Assembly: GCA_002813895.1 (NCBI GenBank)
Contig: CP024912.1
Location: forward strand, 310,001-374,000
DNA length: 64,000 nucleotides
Source: Cyanobacterium sp. HL-69
Lineage (GTDB): Bacteria > Cyanobacteriota > Cyanobacteriia > Cyanobacteriales > Cyanobacteriaceae
Reading direction: 5' to 3'
Below the pieces are notes generated by a model. The model saw only the letters and a program-made list of their open reading frames with translations. It did not search any database and was not told where the DNA came from. The position numbers and the translations under genes are program-made. The first letter of the stretch is position 1. Every line of letters starts with the position of its first letter. Below are positions 17,564 through 26,175 of this stretch, one piece after another.

Positions 17564-17656
17564 ATACCAAATCCTGCATTAAAAGTAGACTAATAACTAT
17601 CATCAATCTCAATGATTTCAAGTAAATAAATATACTATATAAATAGGATTTGGTAT
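17564..17656. repeat. 93-bp MITE-like element with perfect 12-bp terminal inverted repeats
   Basis: Begins ATACCAAATCCT and ends AGGATTTGGTAT, an exact inverted repeat. The inside is AT-rich and non-coding. Its ends match those of the 128-bp repeats at 20448 and 49064, and its internal AAAAGTAGACTAATAA recurs in the decayed copy at 11806-11894. It lies in the gap between nth and ftsH3 and is most simply a non-autonomous transposable element. Confidence 0.7.
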
Positions 17657-17705
17657 TATTGCCAATTTAATCTCATGTTAATTTTTACTCTAACCATTTT
17701 TTTTC

Positions 17706-17739
17706 AAAAAAAGGGACTCAACTATGTGTTAAGCCCCTT
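17706..17739 (-). terminator. Probable ftsH3 terminator
   Basis: On the minus strand AAGGG and CCCTT flank a partly paired loop, followed by a T7 run, 34 bases after the ftsH3 stop. Confidence 0.5.
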
Positions 17740-17772
17740 CTTTATTTAGTTAGATTCAAAGATGTTTCGTGA

Positions 17773-19620
17773 TTAGACGATCGCAGCCATTTTTATATCG
17801 CTACTATTGAGGATTTCCTGTAATTCGTCAGCCTCAACGGTTTCTTTTTCTACTAACATTTCTGCTATTTTGTCGAGGATAAGACGGTTTTGAACTAAAA
17901 CCTCTTTGGCTCTTTGATAAGCTCTTTCTACTAATTGAGTTACTTCTTCATCAATGGTAGATGCGGTAGTATCAGAGAAGTCACGATCAGAGGCGATGTC
18001 TCTTCCCATAAATACGTTACCACTCTGACGACCTAGAGCTACAGGCCCGAGGCGATCGCTCATACCAAAACGAGTAATCATCTGACGGGCAACCCTTGCC
18101 ACCTGTTGTAAGTCATTAGAAGCACCAGTGGTTACTTCTTCTTCACCGAAAATGATCTCCTCGGCAATACGTCCACCAAGGGCAACAGCCATTTGGTTTT
18201 GAAGATAAGAGCGAGAATATAACCCAGACTCCATGCGATCTTCACTAGGGGTGAACCAAGTTAGTCCCCCAGCACGTCCACGAGGAATAATGCTGATTTT
18301 TTGTACAGGATCATAATCTGGCATTAATGCACCCACTAGGGCGTGTCCAGCTTCATGGTATGCCACGAGGGTTTTACGTTTTTCACTCATGACACGATTT
18401 TTCTTCTCCGGACCTGCTAATACACGATCAATGGCATCATTGATTTCGTCCATAGAAATTTCGGTGAGGTTACGACGAGCGGCTAAAATAGCGGCTTCGT
18501 TGAGTAGGTTAGAAAGGTCAGCCCCAGTGAATCCAGGGGTCCGACGAGCGATTTTGTCAAGGTCAACGTCTTTGGCTAGGGTTTTTCCTTGGGCGTGAAC
18601 TCCCAAAATCTCAGATCTACCAGCGAAATCAGGGCGATCTACTACCACTTGACGATCAAAACGTCCCGGACGTAACAAAGCTGAGTCAAGAACATCAGGG
18701 CGGTTAGTAGCAGCAACAATGATTATACCAGTATTGCCTTCAAAACCATCCATTTCTGTTAGAAGTTGGTTGAGGGTTTGTTCTCTTTCATCATTACCAC
18801 CACCTAAACCTGCTCCTCTTTGGCGACCTACTGCGTCAATCTCATCGATGAAGACGATACAAGGGGCGCTCTGTTTTGCTTGTTCAAATAAGTCACGGAC
18901 TCTGGACGCACCAACCCCTACAAACATTTCTACAAACTCAGAACCTGAGATGCTGAAAAAAGGTACTCCAGCTTCACCCGCTACTGCTTTGGCCAGAAGG
19001 GTTTTACCTGTTCCTGGGGGTCCTACTAAAAGAACACCTTTAGGAATTTTTGCACCGATGGCGGTGAATCTTTCACCGTTTTTGAGGAAGTCCACCACTT
19101 CGGTAAGTTCTAATTTCGCTTGTTCAATACCCGCTACATCGGCGAAGGTAACTTGGGTTTGAGGCTCCATTTGCACTCTGGCTTTTGATTTACCAAAGTT
19201 CATGGCTTGGGAGCCAGGACCACTGGATGCACGGCGGAGGAGGAAGAATAGACCGACCAAGAGCAGTACAGGGAAGAAAAGACTACTGATGGCTCTAAAC
19301 CAGAAACTTTCATCACTTTGGGGGACAACGGAAATATCTACTCTGTTTTCGGAAAGAATATCTACTAATTGAGGATCGTTGGGTAGATTTACTAAGAATC
19401 TTTGTCCATCCCTTGCTGTGGCCATGGCCTGGGAGCGATCGGCACTTAGCTGTACCCTTTCTACTCGGTTGGTTTCTACTTCGTTGATGAACTGGCTATA
19501 TTTCCAGCTTGACTGTTGCTCCTGTGGGCGATCTAAAAACGCTGTGGCTAACGCAACGACTACGACTGCAAGTATCGCGTATAGTCCTACGTTACGCCAT
19601 TTTTTATTTTCTTTGCTCAC
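17773..19620 (-). CDS. ftsH3: ATP-dependent zinc metalloprotease FtsH (FtsH3 type)
   Basis: Membrane-anchored AAA+ protease that extracts and degrades membrane proteins; in cyanobacteria FtsH3 forms essential hetero-oligomers with FtsH1 or FtsH2. The 615-aa protein has two membrane helices (about 12-29 and 109-128), Walker A GPPGTGKT (200-207), Walker [10 protein letters not shown], the second region of homology [19 protein letters not shown] and the zinc site HEAGH (422-426). It agrees closely, as I recall it, with Synechocystis slr1604 (FtsH3) in length and at both ends. It is transcribed alone on the minus strand. Confidence 0.93.
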   Translation of the reverse strand: MSKENKKWRNVGLYAILAVVVVALATAFLDRPQEQQSSWKYSQFINEVETNRVERVQLSADRSQAMATARDGQRFLVNLPNDPQLVDILSENRVDISVVPQSDESFWFRAISSLFFPVLLLVGLFFLLRRASSGPGSQAMNFGKSKARVQMEPQTQVTFADVAGIEQAKLELTEVVDFLKNGERFTAIGAKIPKGVLLVGPPGTGKTLLAKAVAGEAGVPFFSISGSEFVEMFVGVGASRVRDLFEQAKQSAPCIVFIDEIDAVGRQRGAGLGGGNDEREQTLNQLLTEMDGFEGNTGIIIVAATNRPDVLDSALLRPGRFDRQVVVDRPDFAGRSEILGVHAQGKTLAKDVDLDKIARRTPGFTGADLSNLLNEAAILAARRNLTEISMDEINDAIDRVLAGPEKKNRVMSEKRKTLVAYHEAGHALVGALMPDYDPVQKISIIPRGRAGGLTWFTPSEDRMESGLYSRSYLQNQMAVALGGRIAEEIIFGEEEVTTGASNDLQQVARVARQMITRFGMSDRLGPVALGRQSGNVFMGRDIASDRDFSDTTASTIDEEVTQLVERAYQRAKEVLVQNRLILDKIAEMLVEKETVEADELQEILNSSDIKMAAIV

Positions 19621-19876
19621 TTATGGATAGCCTCCTTTAAATTTATATTCTTATTTTATCAATGGGTCTTGATAATTAATGAGAGCTTTTGCTACTGTTT
19701 TTTTATTTGTTATTTCTATGTTAACTTATGTTACGGATTTTTAACGTTTTTCTAAGAAACCTTTTTAAATAGTTAATACACATACATTCCAATATAACAC
19801 CACAAAGATTAAGTGCGATTGCCCCTGGATCCTAGGGCAAAACCCATAGAGGATAACAAAAAAGATTCTTCACCCC

Positions 19877-19905
19877 TTGCCAATGGGGCAAATAAAAGTT
19901 AAGAT
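19877..19905 (+). promoter_or_regulatory. Candidate sigma-70 type promoter of ssrA
   Basis: TTGCCA (19877-19882), a 17-base spacer, then TAAGAT (19900-19905). The predicted transcript start would be about 7 bases before the mature tmRNA 5' end at 19919, which fits RNase P trimming of a short leader. Sequence inspection only. Confidence 0.4.
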
Positions 19906-19918
19906 AAATGTATATCAA

Positions 19919-20307
19919 GGGACTGTAACGGTTTCGACAGGTTAGTGAAAGCTGACCCGTGATACAGGTCGAGAGCGAATCTCCTCTCGTAAATAAAAGA
20001 TTCAAAAAAAATAGTAAATGCGAACAACATCGTTCCTTTTGCTCGTAAAGCCGCTCCTGTAGCTGCCTAAGACCAAAAAATTTGGTTCGAGCGCTTATAG
20101 TGTGACTCCGTTAAACATTATAGGCAACCCCCAACGGATGCTCTCTGGTACTGTTTTCAGTCAGTTAAGGAGAAAAGATAATACTGGAAAATCCTGCCAT
20201 CAGGGATAATTGGTGGTTCCCGCTCTGCGGATAAAAAGAGCTAAACCTGTGAATGAGCGATAGGTAAATAACTGATTTGGACAGCAGTTCGACTCTGCTC
20301 AGTTCCA
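19919..20307 (+). ncRNA. ssrA: Transfer-messenger RNA (tmRNA)
   Basis: Rescues stalled ribosomes by trans-translation with SmpB. The 5' end GGGACTGTAACGGTTTCGAC and the 3' end with the TTCGACTC T-loop and CAGTTCC pair as the tRNA-like acceptor. The tag reading frame near 20019 encodes (A)ANNIVPFARKAAPVAA followed by TAA, a cyanobacterial tag. Pseudoknot-rich sequence follows. It is a single-piece tmRNA of about 389 bases, CCA not encoded. A hairpin terminator follows 15 bases later. The overlapping ORF on the opposite strand is spurious. Confidence 0.97.
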
Positions 20308-20321
20308 TTAATAAAAAGAAA

Positions 20322-20349
20322 AAGAACGCTAGATGTGTTCTTTTTTTTG
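20322..20349 (+). terminator. ssrA terminator
   Basis: AAGAAC / GTTCTT arms with a 9-base loop, followed by a run of seven or more T, directly downstream of tmRNA. Confidence 0.75.
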
Positions 20350-20447
20350 TGGACTTTTTTAAGCTGTTCTTTATGGGGGATTTCATCATTATCAATCAAA
20401 ATGCAATGGAATAAGTTTCAGATGAATTTCAGTAACATAAACCTCTA

Positions 20448-20575
20448 ATACCAAATCCGATTAGTAGAGTTTACTATTATTCACCGTGTAACAATTGACA
20501 ATAAACAATTACTATCCGTTCCCCGTTCCCTGTTCCCCGCCCTAATTAGTATATTATTGAAACGGGATTTAGTAT
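20448..20575 (+). repeat. 128-bp MITE-like dispersed repeat, copy 1
   Basis: Starts ATACCAAATCCGATTAG and ends AACGGGATTTAGTAT, imperfect inverted terminal repeats. The interior carries the heptad-like run CCGTTCCCCGTTCCCTG (about 20517-20535). It matches the inverted copy at 49064-49191 at every base but one by eye. No coding capacity. Flanks share TA before and AA after with the second copy. Confidence 0.85.
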
Positions 20576-20854
20576 AATATCATTAAATTTGTGTGGATTG
20601 TGATAGCATACGGATAATCACACAGGAATGAAGAATGGCAATAATCAAGCCAAATACATGGATAAAATTTTATGGCTCTGCTTATTTGAACTTACGAAAC
20701 GTTAGTAAAAGCTTATAGCCAGATAGTTAAGACTCATTACTTCTTGGAATAAAAACCATCTCCTTGGGTAGGAAGCCAACACTTTAATTTTGACTCAGTG
20801 TCGGTCGTTCACTGTTACCATTGCGGAAAGAAAAAATTAATTAATTTAAAGTTT

Positions 20855-23110
20855 ATGGCTCATCCTCTTTATGTTGCCTTTATTTGGCATCAACACCAAC
20901 CTCTCTACAAATCCCGTCTTTCAAAGGATAATTTTGGTGCTGATTATCGTCTTCCTTGGGTAAGGCTTCATGGTATTAAGGATTATCTGGACTTAATTTT
21001 GATGTTAAAGAAGTATCCTGCTATTCATCAAACGGTAAACTTAGTTCCTTCTTTGATAATGCAGTTAGAAGATTACGCCCAAGGGAATGCTCTGGATCCT
21101 TATTTGGCTTTGACTTTAACTCCTGTCAGTATGCTAATTCGAGAGCAAAAGGGCTATATTGTTGACAATTTTTTTGACGCAAATCATCACCACATGATTC
21201 GTCCCCATGTCCGTTATGAAGAGCTTTTTCAACATAAACATATTAAGGGTAAAGAGTGGTGTTTGGATAATTGGACAGATCAAGATTTTAGTGATCTTTT
21301 AGCGTGGCATAACTTAGCATGGTTTGATCCTTTATTTTGGGATGATACGGATATTGCTGGTTGGTTGGAAAAAGGTCGTAATTTTACCCTGAGCGATCGC
21401 CAAAGAATGTATACTAAACAAAAGGAAATTATTGCAAGGATTATTCCTGAACACAAAAAAATGCAGGATGAGGGACAGTTGGAGGTCACCACAACCCCTT
21501 ATACCCACCCCATTTTGCCCTTACTTCACGATACCAATGCGGGTAAGGTTGCCCTACCTCATATGGACTTACCCACGAGCCGTTTTCAGTGGGAAGAGGA
21601 TGTACCCCGTCACCTCGGCAAGGCATGGAATATGTATCAAGAGCGTTTTGGGCGATCGCCCCGAGGACTTTGGCCCAGTGAACAGTCCATCAGCCCACAA
21701 ATATTACCCTATATTGCCAAACAGGGTTTTAAATGGATTTGTTCTGATGAAGCGGTGTTAGGTTGGAGTTTTAACCACTTTTTCCACCGTGACGAAACAG
21801 GTAATATTTGTGAACCAGAAGTATTATATCGTCCCTACCGTTTAGACACTGAACACGGAGATTTAAGTATCATATTTCGAGATCACCGTTTATCCGACTT
21901 AATTGGCTTTACCTATGGAGCCATGAAACCCCAAGAAGCCGCCCGAGACTTGATTTTTCACCTACAGGCGATCGCCCGTACCCTTGCGCAAAGACAGCCG
22001 AGTGATAACACCACCTTAGATGAACCTTGGCTTGTGACCATTGCCCTCGACGGAGAAAACTGTTGGGAATTTTATGAGCAGGATGGTAGACCCTTCTTTG
22101 ATGAACTTTACAGCAACCTTTCTCAAGCCCAAGATATTCAGTTAGTAACAGTTTCCGAATTTACCAATCAATTCCCCCCCACCAAAACTATTTCTAACAC
22201 TCAGTTACATAGTGGATCTTGGATTGACGGTAACTTTTCCACGTGGATAGGCGATCGCACCAAAAACAGAGCATGGGACTATCTTACTGCAGCCAGACAA
22301 ACCCTCGCCAAACATCCCGAAGCCACCGAAGAAAATAACTCAGCTGCTTGGGAAGCCCTTTACGCCGCCCAAGGTTCAGATTGGTTTTGGTGGTTTGGAG
22401 AACCCCATCACTCCTCCCATAATGATATGTTTGATCAGCTATTTAGAGAACATCTCATAGCTCTTTATCAAGCCCTCAATGAACCTGTACCCAAATATCT
22501 TTATCGTCCCGTAACCAACCCTCATCAAAGCCCCACAGGGGAACAACTAAACCCTTGCAGTTATATCAGCCCTCTGGTGGACGGCAGAGGAGACGAACAA
22601 GATTGGGAAAAAGCAGGAAAAATCAAAATAGGAGGCTCACGGGGAACTATGCACCGAGCTAGTATTATCCCGATGATTCATTATGGTTGGGATCATCTTA
22701 ACTTTTATTTCCGTTTTGACCTCAAATCAGGAGCCGTAGCGGGGCAAGACCTCCCCCCCGAACTTCATCTTTTGTGGTACTATCCCAATCGCTTTGGGGA
22801 TAATAGCCCCATACCCTTAGCCCATGTACCAAATCAAGATCCCCTCAATTACAACTATCGTCATCATTTAGGAGTTAACCTCGTTACCAAAACTTATTGG
22901 TTACAAGAAGCGGTTGCCAATTTTTCGTGGCAATCCCGTTATACAGGTACAAAGATAGCTCTTGATCGCTGTATTGAAATCGCTGTCCCTTGGCAAGATT
23001 TACATTTAGACCCCGATATGGAAATTAATTTGATTGCCATTCTTGCCGATCAAGGTAAGTTTAAAGAGGCTTTACCTGAAAATCATTTAATTAGACTTCA
23101 AGTACCTTAA
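20855..23110 (+). CDS. Glycoside hydrolase family 57 protein
   Basis: A 751-aa member of GH57, the retaining alpha-glucan hydrolase/transferase family (amylopullulanase, alpha-amylase). The N-terminal FIWHQHQPLY motif, the catalytic nucleophile segment LWPSEQSIS (Glu276 from this start) and FRDHRLSDLIGF with the likely acid/base Asp are present, as is WFWWFGEPHHSS. Residues from about 580 form an extra C-terminal beta-rich domain (SYISPLVDGRGDEQDWEKAG) resembling a sugar-binding module. The probable substrate is glycogen or maltodextrin in the cytoplasm; exact activity is uncertain. No signal peptide. ATG 20855 was chosen because the family begins MxxPLYVAFIWHQHQP. Confidence 0.9.
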   Translation: MAHPLYVAFIWHQHQPLYKSRLSKDNFGADYRLPWVRLHGIKDYLDLILMLKKYPAIHQTVNLVPSLIMQLEDYAQGNALDPYLALTLTPVSMLIREQKGYIVDNFFDANHHHMIRPHVRYEELFQHKHIKGKEWCLDNWTDQDFSDLLAWHNLAWFDPLFWDDTDIAGWLEKGRNFTLSDRQRMYTKQKEIIARIIPEHKKMQDEGQLEVTTTPYTHPILPLLHDTNAGKVALPHMDLPTSRFQWEEDVPRHLGKAWNMYQERFGRSPRGLWPSEQSISPQILPYIAKQGFKWICSDEAVLGWSFNHFFHRDETGNICEPEVLYRPYRLDTEHGDLSIIFRDHRLSDLIGFTYGAMKPQEAARDLIFHLQAIARTLAQRQPSDNTTLDEPWLVTIALDGENCWEFYEQDGRPFFDELYSNLSQAQDIQLVTVSEFTNQFPPTKTISNTQLHSGSWIDGNFSTWIGDRTKNRAWDYLTAARQTLAKHPEATEENNSAAWEALYAAQGSDWFWWFGEPHHSSHNDMFDQLFREHLIALYQALNEPVPKYLYRPVTNPHQSPTGEQLNPCSYISPLVDGRGDEQDWEKAGKIKIGGSRGTMHRASIIPMIHYGWDHLNFYFRFDLKSGAVAGQDLPPELHLLWYYPNRFGDNSPIPLAHVPNQDPLNYNYRHHLGVNLVTKTYWLQEAVANFSWQSRYTGTKIALDRCIEIAVPWQDLHLDPDMEINLIAILADQGKFKEALPENHLIRLQVP

Positions 23111-23337
23111 GGATTTTCTCTGGGGTGGCGTTAGATCAAATCTTCTGCCATTCCAAGATGATAAAAAAGGATTTGGGGCTGATTTTTCTGCTCCAAATAT
23201 GTTATTATTAGATAATGGAAAGCTAAACTTTTTTTATCTTAAACAGTAAGACCTCCATTATTAACAACCTACTTCTTAGTATCGGCGATTTAAGTTCAAA
23301 AAGCAATAAAAAAACGATTTTTGTAAAGATTCTTAAC

Positions 23338-23362
23338 CAAAAAAAATCCCCAAAAAAGGGGA
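23338..23362 (-). terminator. ho1 terminator
   Basis: On the minus strand TCCCC and GGGGA flank a T6 loop, followed by a T8 run, about 50 bases after the heme oxygenase stop. The rest of the 23111-23410 gap shows nothing else. Confidence 0.6.
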
Positions 23363-23410
23363 ATATAGCAGAAAAATATTATATTGTTTTATCCAAGGAA
23401 AATAGATTGA

Positions 23411-24133
23411 TTACTCAGCAGTAACAAACTCTCCTTCGTTGTTTTGGTTGCGACGACGACGGGTAGTTAGGGTATTAAATAGCATCTTACCAATGGCCAT
23501 TATTAAATTACCTTCCAACTCTTGGAACATTTTCATATTCATTCCAAAAGCATCATTTGCTTCTTGTACAATGCGATCGGCAGTTTCTTGATCCACAGGT
23601 AAATCATTCAAAGACTGACGATATTCAGTTTTAAAAGCCTTTTCATCATCAATGGTTTCAAACTCATAAAAAGCAGTACCCTCACCATCAAGATTCATAG
23701 CTTTTTGAGCAATATTTTTGAGAATTTGACCCCCAGAAAGATCTCCCAAATAACGGGTGTAAGAATGAGCCGCAAATAATTCGGGGGAATTTTGGGCAAT
23801 TTCACGAATACGATCTACATAGGCTTGTCCGTGGGGAGTGATCTCGATTTCGTTCTTCCAGTTAGAACCATAAAAGAATTGAAGGTCTTTTGCCAAACTA
23901 GGTTGACGATTCAATTCAGGGAAGTAAATGGGTTTGATAAGGGGATGATCTTTGAGACGCTCCATTTCTTCTTCCATGGCACCATATACAAAGTACAGGT
24001 TAGCTGCCAGTTTACGGTAGGAATTTTTTTCAACGACTCCTTTTAAAAAGCACTTGATAAATCCCATGTTTTCCGCCATGGAGTGGGATTTTTTGGTACC
24101 TTCTTTTAACATTGTGGCTAAATTTACAGTCAT
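23411..24133 (-). CDS. ho1: Heme oxygenase 1
   Basis: Opens heme to biliverdin IXalpha, releasing iron and CO, using ferredoxin as electron donor. Biliverdin is the precursor of phycocyanobilin for phycobilisomes and phytochromes. The 240-aa protein has the proximal heme ligand His17 (KKSHSMAENMGF) and the distal helix YLGDLSGGQIL, and the family length. The C-terminus is basic (TTRRRRNQNN). It is the aerobic HO1 type rather than HO2 by my reading, though the two are similar. Single gene with its own terminator; the neighbouring genes are not in bilin synthesis. Confidence 0.95.
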   Translation of the reverse strand: MTVNLATMLKEGTKKSHSMAENMGFIKCFLKGVVEKNSYRKLAANLYFVYGAMEEEMERLKDHPLIKPIYFPELNRQPSLAKDLQFFYGSNWKNEIEITPHGQAYVDRIREIAQNSPELFAAHSYTRYLGDLSGGQILKNIAQKAMNLDGEGTAFYEFETIDDEKAFKTEYRQSLNDLPVDQETADRIVQEANDAFGMNMKMFQELEGNLIMAIGKMLFNTLTTRRRRNQNNEGEFVTAE

Positions 24134-24383
24134 GTTTTATCTATTCCTAATTATGAAGTTAATATTTTGTTTATAAAAATTTACAAAAAGTCTTTAATTC
24201 CTAATTTTCTACCTTAAACTGAATTAATGTCATTTTGTATTAAGAATTTTTACAACTTGTCGTAATTATTGTTTACAAAAATCCACGGTTGAGGAAGAAA
24301 GTCGTTTTTTCAGGGTGGGCAATAGTGACCAAATATTATATGTTGAGCAGTTTTCTTGATACAGCAAGTCCAGCGAGCGCAGC

Positions 24384-25349
24384 TTAATTGTCAAAATTCC
24401 ATAAAACGGGGTTATCGTCAAAGTGTTTGCTAACTTCTTTACCAATATCACTAATTTTTTGTAAATCTTCGTCACTAATTTTTATATCCCCCGCTTTTAC
24501 GTTTTGTTCCACTTGCTCGACATTTCTAGCTCCTACAATGGCATGGGTTTGGGGTTGAGAGATTAACCATGCGATCGCCAATTGTCCCAAGGTGCAATCA
24601 TACCCTTTCGCCATAGGTTTTAGTAAATCCAACGCCTTTTGTACCCTGTTCCAGTGAGTTTGTTGAAACAAACGATTATTTACCCGATGATCACCTTCCT
24701 CAAATTGAGGACTAGAACCAAATTTTCCTGTTAAAATACCTTGAGCAAGGGCAGAATAAGAAAGAATAGAAAGATTATTTTTCACACAGTAGGGCTGAAT
24801 TTCCTTCTCCACCCCACGCCAAAACAGAGAATAGGGGGGTTGAATACTGACAATGTCTCCATACTCTCTCGCCTCTGCTAACTGTGCCACAGAAAAGTTA
24901 GATACCCCAATGGCTCTAATTTTGCCGTCATCCTTGAGTTTGTTAAGGGCTTTCATGGTTTCTTGGATGGGTACAATGTCACTATTCCATGTACCAGAAG
25001 GCCAATGGATTTGATACAAGTCAATATAGTCGGTACTCAAATTTTGGAGCGAAGTTTCACAGGCGCTGATAACTTGGTCATATTTGAGATGATTAGCAAA
25101 TACTTTGGTGGCGTAAACTACTTTGTCCCTAATATCTTTAAGGGCTTGTGCCACTATTCTTTCTGAATGTCCTTCTCCATATACTTCGGCGGTATCAATG
25201 GTGGTAATGCCCCCTTCTACGGCAGCGCGAATGGCGTTAATACTCTCATTGTCATCGATTCCTGACCACATTCTTTTACCTGCTTGCCATGTACCCATTA
25301 AAATAGGGGTAATTTCAATATTTGTACTGCCTAATTTTCTAGTTTTCAT
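24384..25349 (-). CDS. Aldo/keto reductase
   Basis: A 321-aa NADPH-dependent TIM-barrel oxidoreductase. TIDTAEVYGEGHSE supplies the catalytic Asp and Tyr, VVYATKV the Lys, and LYQIHWPS the His; SILSYSALAQGILTGKF and AIVGARNVEQVEQN bind the cofactor. The substrate is not predictable; such enzymes reduce aldehydes and ketones. It follows the GNAT gene on the same strand with a 59-base gap. Confidence 0.92.
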   Translation of the reverse strand: MKTRKLGSTNIEITPILMGTWQAGKRMWSGIDDNESINAIRAAVEGGITTIDTAEVYGEGHSERIVAQALKDIRDKVVYATKVFANHLKYDQVISACETSLQNLSTDYIDLYQIHWPSGTWNSDIVPIQETMKALNKLKDDGKIRAIGVSNFSVAQLAEAREYGDIVSIQPPYSLFWRGVEKEIQPYCVKNNLSILSYSALAQGILTGKFGSSPQFEEGDHRVNNRLFQQTHWNRVQKALDLLKPMAKGYDCTLGQLAIAWLISQPQTHAIVGARNVEQVEQNVKAGDIKISDEDLQKISDIGKEVSKHFDDNPVLWNFDN

Positions 25350-25408
25350 GGTTGGTAATTTCTTTTTTTTTCATGGTAACATAAGGTTTTTCAATAGAAA
25401 ATAGTTAG

Positions 25409-26047
25409 TTAATAACCAATTAATTTGATTTTTTCAGGAAGTTTATTTATTAAAATATTTACGTTTTTATGGTTAGGGCGATCGTAAAAATATTGGTAGA
25501 TTAATTTAATAAGTTCTTTTATTAATAAAGAATTTAATTTATCTTCTGGATAGTCAGGATAAATCATTAAAATCATTTCTGGGGAGTTTTTTTCAGATAA
25601 ATCAGGCAATAAGTAGGCAACATCTTTAAGAATTTTTGCTCCTAATCTTAAGTAAAAATTAACTCTTCTTTTTTTTAATTCTTGTTCTGGTTGATAGTGA
25701 GGATTTTCGACTTCTAATAATAACCATTGCTCTTCTTTTTGTAGTTTATTTTTAATAAATGTCATAAATTGTTTTCCTAGTCCTTGCCCTCGATATTCTG
25801 GAGCAGTAGCTAAATATCCTAGTAGGGTAAAGTTGCTGTTAGGTAAGGGGCATAAAATTGCCATTAAGATAATTTTTTCTTGATCTTTTTGAATCCACAA
25901 TTGGAAAATATCTGCTTCAATTTTATTTTTTATTACTGAAATTGGTAGTTTTTCGCTGACAGGAAAAGATTGGTTATAAAGGGCGATCGCATTTTGAAAA
26001 TCAACATTAGTAGTATTTATAATTGAAAAATAATGATAAGAAAGCAT
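25409..26047 (-). CDS. GNAT-family N-acetyltransferase
   Basis: A 212-aa protein with the acetyl-CoA loop YRGQGLGKQFM (motif A, Q/RxxGxG/A) preceded by the beta strand LLGYLATAPEY. The C-terminal part (residues about 165-212) is lysine-rich and AT-biased. The substrate, small amine or protein N-terminus, cannot be deduced. Probably cotranscribed with the aldo/keto reductase gene downstream. Confidence 0.82.
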   Translation of the reverse strand: MLSYHYFSIINTTNVDFQNAIALYNQSFPVSEKLPISVIKNKIEADIFQLWIQKDQEKIILMAILCPLPNSNFTLLGYLATAPEYRGQGLGKQFMTFIKNKLQKEEQWLLLEVENPHYQPEQELKKRRVNFYLRLGAKILKDVAYLLPDLSEKNSPEMILMIYPDYPEDKLNSLLIKELIKLIYQYFYDRPNHKNVNILINKLPEKIKLIGY

Positions 26048-26175
26048 AAGGTAAGTAATGAATTTTAAAAATAAAAACTATATTAATGAAAGAAAAAATA
26101 AATATTAACTATCTTCTAAAAAGAAATATAAAATAATGATAAGATAAGATTTGAAAAAGTATAAAAATAGGTAAT

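Larger units (their letters stand above)
20308..20854. other. Intergenic region between ssrA and the GH57 gene
   Basis: Holds the ssrA terminator and the 128-bp repeat described separately. The remaining 280 bases (20576-20854) have no ORF with coding character. A GTG at 20798 is in frame with the GH57 gene and would add 19 residues (SVVHCYHCGKKK...), but family alignment places the start at the ATG at 20855. Confidence 0.5.

Noticed and set aside
19816-19838. Palindrome TTGCCCCTGGATCCTAGGGCAA before ssrA
   Set aside because: No T-run and no upstream plus-strand gene; most likely a chance or HIP1-associated palindrome.
20165-20395. 76-aa minus-strand ORF with MELSRVELL
   Set aside because: It is the antisense reading of the tmRNA 3' end and its terminator.
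20750-20820. Possible glutamine-type riboswitch (GGTAGGAAG and CGTTCAC segments)
   Set aside because: The conserved segments are in the wrong order and the required stems are not found.
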